Position numbers and translations under genes: made by a program. A stretch of DNA of 64,000 nucleotides from Methanosarcina sp. UBA293 (lineage in GTDB: Archaea > Halobacteriota > Methanosarcinia > Methanosarcinales > Methanosarcinaceae): contig DALS01000055.1 of the NCBI GenBank assembly GCA_002499445.1, positions 104,591-168,590 on the forward strand. The letters run 5' to 3'. Shown here one piece after another: positions 16,825-25,170 of this stretch. The notes beneath the pieces were generated by a model, which saw only the letters and a program-made list of their open reading frames with translations, was not told the DNA's origin and searched no databases. How positions within the stretch are numbered: position 1 is the first letter of the stretch; each line of letters opens with the position of its first letter.

Positions 16825-19077
16825 TTGAAAAATCTTATTCAATATATTGGAAATAAACTAATAAATTTAAGCAAACTTTTGATAAGTAGTAATAAATTTT
16901 GTGGAGATGTTAGTACCTCGCCACATAAATATCTATCCAATAAAACAAATAGCGTATCCAATTATGGTAAACCCAAGGTAACTACGACAATAATAAGAGG
17001 ATTAGGGATTTTTCTCTTGATCGGTTGCCTTATTCTTGCAAGCGTTTCTACCGCTTTATGCAGAAGTCCTGCACCAATTGTTTATGTTGCAGGAGATGGG
17101 AGTGGTGATTTCAACTGTGATGGAAGAGATGATCATGTGCAGATAAATCAGGCTCTAAAATTCGTGGCAGATAACCCGGATTACACCACTGTTTACCTCA
17201 AAGGGCCTTTTACGTACGTTATTAATGATACTCTTTTAATCGGCAGCAATACCATTCTTGAAGGGGACTCGACTGCTGTGATCAAACTGGTTGATAATGC
17301 AAGCTGGCCTACAATGAAACCATTGATCAAGCAAATGAGCAGTTCTGGAAATGATAATATTATAATAAGAGGGTTCGAGGTTGACGGAAACCATGACAAT
17401 AACACCCAGTTCGCCAAAGGTAAAGGGTATTTCAATATTATCTACTTCCTTTACTGCAAGAACGTATCCGTATACGATATGTATATGCATGATGGGCACG
17501 GGGATGGGCTGAGGATAAAATATGGTGAAAACATTCAGTTTTACAATAACAAAATTTCTATGCTTGGACACGATGGACTTTATGCTATTGATTGCCAGAA
17601 CATAGAAGCCTGGAATAACACAATAACTTGCAGGACTAACAGCGCCCTTAGAGTATGGAACTCAAATAATGTAAAATTCCATGACAATTTTATTGATTCT
17701 TTCTACCACTGGAGCGCAGGCGGGCCAGGAATTCAGCTTGAGAGATCTGCTGGGAACATGAATAATATCGAGATCTACGATAATGTAATTACAAACACCT
17801 ATGGTCCGGGCATTTGGCTTATTGGAACTGCAGGGGCATATGATAAAAGTTTGTCAAATGTACATATCCACCATAACACTTTTTATGGTTCTGGCACTAA
17901 CCCGAGCATCGAGTGGGTGGGAGGCGTTCTTGGGAGTGGGTTCCACAATGTTCTGATTGAAAATAATGTTTTTGATGGAGTTCACAATGCGGCAGTTGTA
18001 AATATGTACATGACTGACGACAATGCCGGTCCCTCAGGTACAGGGTTCACAACTACTGTCCGTAATAATATAATGATAAACACTGTGCTGCGCACAAAGA
18101 ACGCTGCAGAAACAGGGTATGGAGTGGTTAATCACCTTACTCACTCCCACAACATTGTAATGGAAAATAACTGCCTTTACAACAACACTGCTGGGGACTA
18201 TAAAAATGTCAGATCAACAAGCGATATCTATGCAGACCCTCTTTTTGCAGACCAAGGCTTACATGATTATCACCTCCAGTCGACATCAGGTCGCTGGAAT
18301 GGAGAAACATGGGTAAGGGACCTTGTAACCTCTCCCTGCATTGATGCCGGGCATCCAGATTCTGATTATTCAAAGGAGCCTGAAGATAATGGAAACAGGA
18401 TCAATATTGGAAGACATGGAAACACTGCATACGCATCTCTTTCAGGGATTGCTCCTATCACATCTCCCGAAGAGTCTCTAGAGCCTGTACCATCTCCTGA
18501 GGAATCCTCAGTTTTTAGAGTATACGAAAGCCGTCTCCGTGAAGCCTCCTCTGATGTAGTCTACCAGAACAGTCCTTTTATTGATGTCGGTGGTATGAGT
18601 GTTGGCAGGTATCGGAATGTAATGTCTTTTGATCTGAGCAAGTACAATACTTCTACTGAAGTTACTAAAGCTACCTTATCTCTTTTCTGGTATTATCCTG
18701 CAGGAAACTTAAGACCTGAAGATACCGTGCTCGAGGTTTACAGGCCTGCTGCCTGGAATCCAGAATATGTTAGCTGGAACAACCGGGACCGAGGAGTTGC
18801 ATGGAATAATGTCGGAGGAGACTGGTACGACAAAAACGGTATTCTTCAGGGTAACACACCTTATGCTACACTCACCTTAAAAGGCAACACTTTACCTGAC
18901 AACAGGTATTATGAGCTTGATGTAACTGAGCTTGTAAATGATTATGTCAGCGGAAAGTACGAAAACACGGGTTTCCTTATAAAATCCCGTGGCGAAAGTA
19001 ACGATTATATTGCCTTCTACAGCAGTGACTGTGGAAACGAAAATCAGGTGCCAAAACTAAATTTAATTTACAACTAA
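16825..19077 (+). CDS. Secreted beta-helix protein with disaggregatase-related C-terminal domain
   Basis: 750 residues. Residues 1-60 form an unusual polar N-terminal extension, 61-85 a hydrophobic signal/anchor (LGIFLLIGCLILASVSTALC), about 90-545 a right-handed beta-helix ending in SPCIDAG and NGNRINIGRHGNT, 545-570 a Pro/Glu/Ser linker, and 571-750 a disaggregatase-related repeat (SRLREASSDVVY, SLFWYYP, VLEVYRPAAW, GGDWYDKNG, YYELDVTELV, YENTGFLIK, YIAFYSSD). Disaggregatase of Methanosarcina cuts the methanochondroitin matrix, and proteins of this architecture are its relatives. No ATG exists near the signal peptide, so TTG 16825 is the first usable start. The 5' half is nearly identical in DNA to the upstream gene, and part of the 3' end matches the gene at 44532. 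Confidence 0.86.
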   Translation: MKNLIQYIGNKLINLSKLLISSNKFCGDVSTSPHKYLSNKTNSVSNYGKPKVTTTIIRGLGIFLLIGCLILASVSTALCRSPAPIVYVAGDGSGDFNCDGRDDHVQINQALKFVADNPDYTTVYLKGPFTYVINDTLLIGSNTILEGDSTAVIKLVDNASWPTMKPLIKQMSSSGNDNIIIRGFEVDGNHDNNTQFAKGKGYFNIIYFLYCKNVSVYDMYMHDGHGDGLRIKYGENIQFYNNKISMLGHDGLYAIDCQNIEAWNNTITCRTNSALRVWNSNNVKFHDNFIDSFYHWSAGGPGIQLERSAGNMNNIEIYDNVITNTYGPGIWLIGTAGAYDKSLSNVHIHHNTFYGSGTNPSIEWVGGVLGSGFHNVLIENNVFDGVHNAAVVNMYMTDDNAGPSGTGFTTTVRNNIMINTVLRTKNAAETGYGVVNHLTHSHNIVMENNCLYNNTAGDYKNVRSTSDIYADPLFADQGLHDYHLQSTSGRWNGETWVRDLVTSPCIDAGHPDSDYSKEPEDNGNRINIGRHGNTAYASLSGIAPITSPEESLEPVPSPEESSVFRVYESRLREASSDVVYQNSPFIDVGGMSVGRYRNVMSFDLSKYNTSTEVTKATLSLFWYYPAGNLRPEDTVLEVYRPAAWNPEYVSWNNRDRGVAWNNVGGDWYDKNGILQGNTPYATLTLKGNTLPDNRYYELDVTELVNDYVSGKYENTGFLIKSRGESNDYIAFYSSDCGNENQVPKLNLIYN

Positions 19078-19630
19078 GGTTATATTCTTAAAGGAGATTT
19101 CCATTACTTCCGATCTGAGAACAAGGTTCTGAGGTTGGATGTTTTGACTTCTCCTTCTATTACATGAAAAATATATTACATGAAAATATGTGAGTTTAAA
19201 GAATTCCCAGTAGAGCTCATTTTCAAATTTCAGCATCGAAATAGTTTTGAAATAAGCTAGTAAAGAAAACTTTTTTAAACAGAATATGTTAGCTCCTAAT
19301 TTCCTTTAAGAATTAATTTTATTAGTCTTCCAAGCTTATCTACTCTTTAAAAAATTTAATATCCATGTTCAAGATATTTTTTAAATCTATATCTATCATA
19401 TGTAAGTTTTAATTGCATTTTATGTAAGTTTTAATTGCATTTTCTACTGAGCCAAAGTTTTTTGTTTTCTGGATTTATCTGACTCATTTGCTTCCAAGAA
19501 ACTTCACTTATATTTCATACTAAACTTTTACCAAGATTTATCCAAACGCAAAGGTTTTTATCTTTTGTAGAAATCTCTTACCGGGGTTAGTTGGAGCTTA
19601 GTTTTTGTTGAGGGGCGGTGTAAAAAAAAT
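19078..19630. other. Spacer downstream of beta-helix gene, with a 22-bp tandem duplication
   Basis: No gene is recognised. TATGTAAGTTTTAATTGCATTT occurs twice head to tail at 19399-19420 and 19421-19442 without a mismatch. Several T-runs could act as terminators. Confidence 0.5.
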
Positions 19631-19786
19631 ATGTATGATGTTAACGCTGAATGTGATATCGAAACTTTCGAATTTAAATTAAAGGCACTATGTATGAATG
19701 AAACTTATTATGATATAGTTATAAATAGAGCCTCTACGAAGAAGTTGGAAACTGAGCAGTTTGATCGACATTTAAAAATATTTTAA
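19631..19786 (+). CDS. Possible small protein of 51 residues
   Basis: ATG 19631 is preceded by GAGGGGCGGTG, ending ten bases upstream, and the frame runs to TAA 19784. The product, beginning MYDVNAECDIETFEFK, is soluble and charged with two cysteines and no signal peptide. It resembles nothing I recognise. The composition is protein-like and the site before it is decent, but length alone does not exclude chance. Confidence 0.35.
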   Translation: MYDVNAECDIETFEFKLKALCMNETYYDIVINRASTKKLETEQFDRHLKIF

Positions 19787-19903
19787 TACTAAATTTGGGT
19801 AGTAAATAGGGTAGATAGGGTAGAATCTTAAGGAAAACTTTAATAAAGTACTATTCATAATTCCTTTAATCAAAATATAAAAACGGAATTTTTTAAAGGT
19901 GAT

Positions 19904-21373
19904 ATGGTGTCATATCAAAAGTTTGCAAAGGATGTTGGTTTTATCGGGACAGTCCAGGTACTTACAAGCCTGGGTACTTTCTTCCTGCTTCCGATAATCA
20001 CAAAAACCCTTGGAACCTATGATTATGGACTCTGGGCCCAGATTAATATCACTGTATCTCTTATCGCTCCTCTTGCTTTGATGGGCCTTTCTATGGGGTT
20101 TGTAAGATTTTTATCCTCTGAAACTGAAACCAAAATAATAAGGGAAGCAGTATATTCCATTCTCTTTTTTGTAATGGTATCCGGTTTTTTGGCTTCATTT
20201 TTACTCTATACTTTTGCAGAGCCTCTTGCAACTTTCGGTTTCAAAGACCCTGAGGCAACTTATTTTGTCAAGGCGGGTTCTCTTTTAATTCTTCTGAATG
20301 TAATCGAGTCTATATCTCTTTTTTATTTCAGAGTTTTTAGGCAGATCAAGAAATTTTCTTACTTAACTCTTTTTGAAACGTTTGGAAAATTATTCTTAAT
20401 CCTCGTGCTTCTTGAAATGGGATATGGGCTTCTTGGTGTAATAGCAGCTACCTTACTTGTACAGGGTACTATCTTTTTAATTTCCCTTCTGATTATTATA
20501 TCACAGATAGGATTCGTTATTCCTAGGTTTACTTACATGAAAGAGTATTTGCAATTTTCTCTGCCACTAACCCCTAATTCACTTATAAGATGGGTTACAG
20601 AGTCAAGTGACAGATATATGGTTACTTACTTTCTTGGCCTTGGAAGTGTGGGTGTATATTCGGCAGCCTGCTCAATTGGCAACCTTATACAACTTTTTGT
20701 AACTCCTCTTCAGCTTATTCTCCTTCCTGAGCTCTCAAAGTTATTTGATGAAAAGAAAATGGATGAAGTAAGAATATATATGTCTCATTCTCTGAGATAT
20801 TTTCTTCTTATCTCAATTCCTGCAGTTTTTGGACTTTCAGCTCTTGCAAAACCGTTGCTTGGGATCCTTACTACCGAAGATTTTCTTTCGGGCTGGTTTG
20901 TAATCCCCATTATCGCTTTTTCTGGTATTCTGGCAGGAATCTTCCAAATATTTGTCAATACAATGTTCCTCATTAAGCAAACGAAAATTACGACTTACAT
21001 CAATATTGTTGCAGCAGTTTCTAATGTATTGATCAACTTTTTTCTGATACCTTCTGTTGGAATTGTCGGAGCTTCACTGTCAACCTTATTCTCTTACTTT
21101 TTAATGGCTGCACTTTGCATGCATATATCTTTAAAACACTTTAATTTTGACTTTTATTTTCAGGATATTGCAAAAAGTGTTCTGTCCTCAATGGCTATGT
21201 ATCTTTTTGTTTCCTACTTCGTTATCTCAAGTATCTTAGAGCTTTTCGAGATTGCAGGCGTGGGCGTACTTATCTATCTGGTTATGATGTTCTTAGTGGG
21301 CGGTTTCAGCGACCATGAGCTTTCTTTAATAAGAAGGTATATATTCAGAGTCAAAAGCGAAGTCAAACAATAA
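19904..21373 (+). CDS. Wzx-type polysaccharide/lipid-linked oligosaccharide flippase (MOP superfamily)
   Basis: 489 residues with about 14 hydrophobic helices and the opening KFAKDVGFIGTVQVLTSLGTFFLLPIITKTLGTYDYGLWAQ, typical of O-antigen/teichoic acid flippases of the polysaccharide synthase family. These proteins move undecaprenyl- or dolichyl-linked glycans across the membrane. The central loop LPLTPNSLIRWVTESSDRYMV carries the charged residues usual between helices 6 and 7. AAAGGTGAT precedes ATG 19904; GTG 19907 is equally possible. It follows the beta-helix genes and precedes the convergent SDR gene. A second, divergent flippase is encoded at 30775, so the island may serve two assembly routes. 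Confidence 0.9.
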   Translation: MVSYQKFAKDVGFIGTVQVLTSLGTFFLLPIITKTLGTYDYGLWAQINITVSLIAPLALMGLSMGFVRFLSSETETKIIREAVYSILFFVMVSGFLASFLLYTFAEPLATFGFKDPEATYFVKAGSLLILLNVIESISLFYFRVFRQIKKFSYLTLFETFGKLFLILVLLEMGYGLLGVIAATLLVQGTIFLISLLIIISQIGFVIPRFTYMKEYLQFSLPLTPNSLIRWVTESSDRYMVTYFLGLGSVGVYSAACSIGNLIQLFVTPLQLILLPELSKLFDEKKMDEVRIYMSHSLRYFLLISIPAVFGLSALAKPLLGILTTEDFLSGWFVIPIIAFSGILAGIFQIFVNTMFLIKQTKITTYINIVAAVSNVLINFFLIPSVGIVGASLSTLFSYFLMAALCMHISLKHFNFDFYFQDIAKSVLSSMAMYLFVSYFVISSILELFEIAGVGVLIYLVMMFLVGGFSDHELSLIRRYIFRVKSEVKQ

Positions 21374-21431
21374 TTAGCCTTATAACAATTAATTCCTGGG
21401 TTAAGCTAATTTCAGAAAAATTGGGTAAAAG

Positions 21432-22391
21432 TTATTCTACCAACTCTTCCTCAAGTAATGCCCTCACGGTCTCTCTCACGCTTCTCTCTGATGTATAGAC
21501 TGGCTTCCAGCCCAAACTCTTCATATTTTCAATCCCTAACCTCATCTTCGGGACATCCCCTTTCCAGCCCCTGCTCCCTCCGGTATAGATAAATTCAACA
21601 TCAGAAAGTCCCATCTCTTCCATAACAGCTTTTCCTATCTCTGTAGCACTGATGGTATCCTCGGAGCCAATGTTGAAAATATTTACATATTTTTCGCTGT
21701 TCTTTATTAAAAACAATATAGCATCAACGCATTCCGATACATGAAGGTAGGATTTTTCCTGCTTGCCATCTCCCAGGATTTCCAGCAGATTGGAATTTCT
21801 TCGCAGTTTTTTTATGAAGTCAACCGTAATTCCATGTCTACTGCGTGGGCCAACGATGTTTGCAAAGCGAAATATCCAGGCTTGCATATCGAAGGTATGG
21901 GAATATGAAGTAATAAAGGCTTCACAGGCCAGTTTGGAAGCACCATAAAGAGATATAGGAATAAGAGGGCCATACTCTTCCGGAGTAGGCATAATGCTTG
22001 CATCCCCATAAACCGTTGAAGTGGAAGTAAACGCAATTTTTTTAGTATTGTTTTTCCTCATAGCTTCCAGAATGTTATAGGTTGCCAGAATATTCTGGTC
22101 TAGATGAACTCTGGTATCTGAAGCTCCAAGTCTGACATCAGGATTTGCAGCTACATGGCAAACAAGGTCAATGTCTTTGCAGGCTTTTTCTATCGCCTCC
22201 TGGTCAAGAAGGTCTCCTTTTATCAGGGTAAAGTCCGGGTTTTCAAGATGATTCTTTACAAATTCTATTTTTCCTGAGCTCAGGTTATCAAAAACAGTAA
22301 CTCTGTTTCCTTTTTCTATAAGACGATCTACCAGGTGGCTCCCTATAAAACCGGCTCCTCCTGTCACAAGTATTCTATTCTCGGTAGACAT
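21432..22391 (-). CDS. Extended SDR nucleotide-sugar epimerase/dehydratase (GalE-like)
   Basis: 319 residues from ATG 22391, set by CTGGAGAA upstream; a start ten codons earlier is open. GGAGFIG at 11-17 is the NAD-binding loop, STST at about 123-126 and YGASK at 149-153 give the Ser/Tyr/Lys catalytic set. The length and the segments FDNLSSG and RFANIVGPRSRHGITVDFI fit UDP-glucose/UDP-GlcNAc 4-epimerases and related uronate epimerases. It is followed on the same strand, upstream, by UDP-glucose dehydrogenase, separated by 367 bp. Making UDP-Gal, UDP-GalNAc or UDP-GalA for the surface polymer is the likely role; which one cannot be told from sequence alone. Confidence 0.9.
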   Translation of the reverse strand: MSTENRILVTGGAGFIGSHLVDRLIEKGNRVTVFDNLSSGKIEFVKNHLENPDFTLIKGDLLDQEAIEKACKDIDLVCHVAANPDVRLGASDTRVHLDQNILATYNILEAMRKNNTKKIAFTSTSTVYGDASIMPTPEEYGPLIPISLYGASKLACEAFITSYSHTFDMQAWIFRFANIVGPRSRHGITVDFIKKLRRNSNLLEILGDGKQEKSYLHVSECVDAILFLIKNSEKYVNIFNIGSEDTISATEIGKAVMEEMGLSDVEFIYTGGSRGWKGDVPKMRLGIENMKSLGWKPVYTSERSVRETVRALLEEELVE

Positions 22392-22444
22392 GAAAAATTC
22401 TCCAGACAATCTATTTCTCATTAATATTTTTTACTGTCTTAAAG

Positions 22445-22507
22445 TAGTCAGGGAGTATATAACTTTAGTCAGGAAATATTTAATTTTAGTCAAGAAGTAT
22501 TTAACTT
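22445..22507. repeat. Three tandem 21-bp repeats upstream of the SDR gene
   Basis: Units at 22445-22465, 22466-22486 and 22487-22507 each begin TAGTCA and follow the pattern TAGTCARGRARTATWTAAYTT. They sit 54 bp upstream of the start at 22391, in the region where its promoter is expected, and each unit contains a TATWTAA TATA-like core. Confidence 0.65.
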
Positions 22508-22758
22508 CATCCTTTGTATGAGACTGGTTAAATAACAAGAGATAATTAAAGATGTTATGGTTGAAAAACACTTTAACTCAACTGTAGAAATAACCTTCCC
22601 ATAGACTTTCTTTTTATCAGAGTATTTTTTGACCGTTAAAAAAAGCACTTATTCCGGTGCAGGTTTAAGGGACGCGTCTCCGCCTACTACCAAGTCCATG
22701 CCTACTAAAATAAATAATCTAAAATAAATAAACTAAAATAAAATGATTTCTGCTGATT

Positions 22759-24042
22759 TTACCAGCAGAGCCCTTCATATTCTATATTTTTCGCTTTAAT
22801 TATCCGTCTTCCGTCGATTACTACCTTTTCTTTCATGGCTTCAAATTCAGAATCAAGCTGTTTGAATTCGTTCCATTCTGTCATTACAAGGCAGGCGTCA
22901 GCTCCCTCAAGAGCCTCTCTAGCTTTCCCGAAGTATTCAATTGTTGGAAAGATCCGCTTCATATTCTCGGCTGCCATAGGGTCATAAGCTGAAACCTTTG
23001 CTCCAAGCCTCAGAAGCTCGGTAATGACAGGAATTGCTCTGGACTCCCTTATATCATCTGTTTCATTCTTAAAGGCAAGCCCGAGGACTGCAACCTTTTT
23101 GCCCTCAAGGTTTCCTATTTTTCTCTGAAGTATTTCGGTCATCAGAGTTGGCTGTTTTTCATTTACGCCAATTACGGACTCCAGTAGTACTGGAGAATAT
23201 CCGATTTCTTTTGCCTTTCCTATAAGCGCTCTTACGTCTTTTGGGAAACAGGAACCTCCAAATCCTGCTCCTGAATTCAAAAACCTTGGGCATATCCTTG
23301 AGTCTTTACCTACTGCTTCCATGACCTCGTAGGTATCGATATTTAATTTTTTACAAATGTTTCCTATCTCATTGGCAAAGGATATTTTGGTTGCAAGAAG
23401 GGAGTTATTTACATATTTGATCATTTCTGCTGTTGATAGATTCGTACGGGTGACTTCACATTTAAAGGCTCGGTAAAGTTCTGAGACAAGATCTCCAGAT
23501 TTTTGGTCAATTGATCCAACAACTATTTTATCAGGATTCATGAAATCGTAAACGGCTTTTCCTTCCCTGAGAAACTCGGGATTCATTGCAACTCCAAAGT
23601 CTTTTCCGGCGGCTTTTCCAGAAGTTTTTTCAAGAATAGGAAGAACGAACTTTTCAGTTGTTTCGGGCACAACTGTGCTTTTAACAACCACTACGTGGTA
23701 TCCCTCTTTCTTTGCCAGCACTGCACCTATGCTTTCGGTTGCCGCACGAACAATTGAAAGGTCTATGCTTCCATCTTCTGCTGAAGGAGTTCCTACACAG
23801 ATAAAGGAAATATCCGTCTCCTTGATTGCAGATTCATAGTCAGTGGTGGCAATGAGATTTCTTCCAGCATGTTTTTGCAAAAGTTCCCCAAGTCCCTCTT
23901 CATAGATAGGGGAAATGCCTGCATTTATTAAATCCATTTTTTTTTTGTCAATATCTATGCAGACTACTTTATGCCCGACTTCTGCAAAACACGCGGCTGT
24001 GACCGAACCCACATATCCTGAACCTATAACGGAAATTTTCAT
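22759..24042 (-). CDS. UDP-glucose 6-dehydrogenase (UDP-sugar dehydrogenase)
   Basis: 427 residues, full length for the family. GSGYVG at 7-12 binds NAD, followed by the acceptor aspartates in CIDIDKKK. Further motifs are NPEFLREG at 154-161, Lys209 in EMIKYVNNS, and the nucleophile Cys265 in GFGGSCFPKD. The C-terminal domain has the conserved LGLAFKNETDDIRES. The enzyme oxidises C6 of UDP-glucose (or UDP-GlcNAc) to a uronate with two NAD molecules. UDP-glucuronate is a building block of methanochondroitin, and UDP-GlcNAc-uronate is the entry to the WbpB/E/D pathway encoded at the left end. Either role is possible. Motifs cannot separate glucose from N-acetyl-hexosamine specificity here. Confidence 0.93.
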   Translation of the reverse strand: MKISVIGSGYVGSVTAACFAEVGHKVVCIDIDKKKMDLINAGISPIYEEGLGELLQKHAGRNLIATTDYESAIKETDISFICVGTPSAEDGSIDLSIVRAATESIGAVLAKKEGYHVVVVKSTVVPETTEKFVLPILEKTSGKAAGKDFGVAMNPEFLREGKAVYDFMNPDKIVVGSIDQKSGDLVSELYRAFKCEVTRTNLSTAEMIKYVNNSLLATKISFANEIGNICKKLNIDTYEVMEAVGKDSRICPRFLNSGAGFGGSCFPKDVRALIGKAKEIGYSPVLLESVIGVNEKQPTLMTEILQRKIGNLEGKKVAVLGLAFKNETDDIRESRAIPVITELLRLGAKVSAYDPMAAENMKRIFPTIEYFGKAREALEGADACLVMTEWNEFKQLDSEFEAMKEKVVIDGRRIIKAKNIEYEGLCW

Positions 24043-24180
24043 AAACTTAACCTCTTTATTAAGAATTGGAGATTAATCAATTCCAATTCTTATTTATTTT
24101 TTGGGTAGGCTATCCTTCAAGGTCCTATCTGGAAATCGCCATTCTATCCATTTTCATATGTAAATTCTCTTGACCTTGTT

Positions 24181-24202
24181 CGTATATTTATATAGTTTAA
24201 GG
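24181..24202 (+). promoter_or_regulatory. Probable promoter of small membrane-protein gene
   Basis: CGTATATTTATATAGTTTAAGG contains an archaeal TATA box about 115 bases before the GTG start at 24310, in a divergent spacer of 267 bp shared with UDP-glucose dehydrogenase. Confidence 0.4.
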
Positions 24203-24309
24203 TTTATACCCTATATGGTCAGGATCAGGTACACATTCCAATAAATATGTATATTCTGATCATAGTAATGTTCTGATAATTTCTTTACAGAGACTTTGGG
24301 GGATTTATA

Positions 24310-24588
24310 GTGCTTTCAATACTTGGCATGGGTAAAGAGTTTGCAGCAGGAAGTTCTCTTCCAAATTTAGATATCGGCTTCCTCTCAACTGATTTTGGAA
24401 TCCCTTCATATTATCAGATAACCATCGTGGGGCTAATTGCTCTTGTGGGTATGAAAGAAATGCTGCTAGCCTCCAAAGAAGAAGATGAGTTCTCTATAGA
24501 TTCGATGGATATGGGAATTTACCCTCTTATGATATGCTTTATTGCTAGTTTTCTCTTTGCAGCTATGAAAATATTTTTTACAAGGTAA
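24310..24588 (+). CDS. Small membrane protein of 92 residues, unknown function
   Basis: GTG 24310 is preceded by GGGGGAT. The product has two hydrophobic segments (about 38-55 and 73-90) separated by an acidic loop, SKEEDEFSIDSMDMG. The N-terminal 35 residues are Gly/Ser-rich and end in FLSTDFGIPSYYQI. Its size and two-helix topology recall the protein at 3351. No family is recognised. It stands between UDP-glucose dehydrogenase and the DUF354 operon, which suggests a part in surface glycan assembly. Confidence 0.7.
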   Translation: MLSILGMGKEFAAGSSLPNLDIGFLSTDFGIPSYYQITIVGLIALVGMKEMLLASKEEDEFSIDSMDMGIYPLMICFIASFLFAAMKIFFTR

Positions 24589-24864
24589 TCTTCTCAGACT
24601 TAAATAATTTTTTTATTAATGGCTTCTTTTTTCTTTCAGTAAATTTGTTTTTCTATCAATATTTAGAAAGCAGGATAATGTCTCATTTCCTGTTTTTGAG
24701 AGTAAAAACGCCTATAATTTGCTATACTGAAAATTTTGGTTATCTTAATTCAGTAACTTTGTTTCCATAGTTATTTATTCTTGAACTATTTATCTTCTAG
24801 TCATAATATAGCTTGTTGACCATTATAACTTAAATAAAAAATAAACTTTGTATGGACATTGTTA

Positions 24865-24985
24865 AGGGGGGACTCTAGCCAGTTGGACGGTATAGTTACT
24901 ACCTATTAAAGGTAGAGCAAGGTACAAGAAATCTATAAGGCAGAAGGTCCAGAATCAAAGTTGATGGAGAGCTGGGAGTCTACCG
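24865..24985 (+). ncRNA. Candidate structured RNA or leader upstream of DUF354 operon
   Basis: After a TATA-like AT-rich stretch and a run of G, GACTC (24871-24875) and CCAG (24879-24882) can pair with CTGG (24972-24975) and GAGTC (24976-24980), enclosing about 90 bases. Inside is a hairpin, CTACC (24899-24903) with GGTAG (24911-24915). The segment is more G-rich than the surrounding spacer and has no coding content. It lies about 185-300 bases before the TTG start at 25171. It is not a tRNA. It could be a regulatory leader or a mobile-element remnant. Confidence 0.28.
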
Positions 24986-25170
24986 TGAGCTTTTGTCTAA
25001 GGAAAGGCAGGAAGGCTTCATAATTTGTCTATATCAATCTGTTTCATAAATTTAATGTTATATTTGGAGTCAGTTTTTATCCTTGAGGTGAAAGATCCTT
25101 TGTATAAGCGGACTGTTTATCTCTCTTGATGTATTATAAATATAGAAATCATTAATTGGGAGTGGCAACA

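Noticed and set aside
24865..24985. tRNA gene
   Set aside because: The segment has paired stems but no T-loop GTTCRA motif, no acceptor stem of seven pairs and no anticodon arm of the right size.
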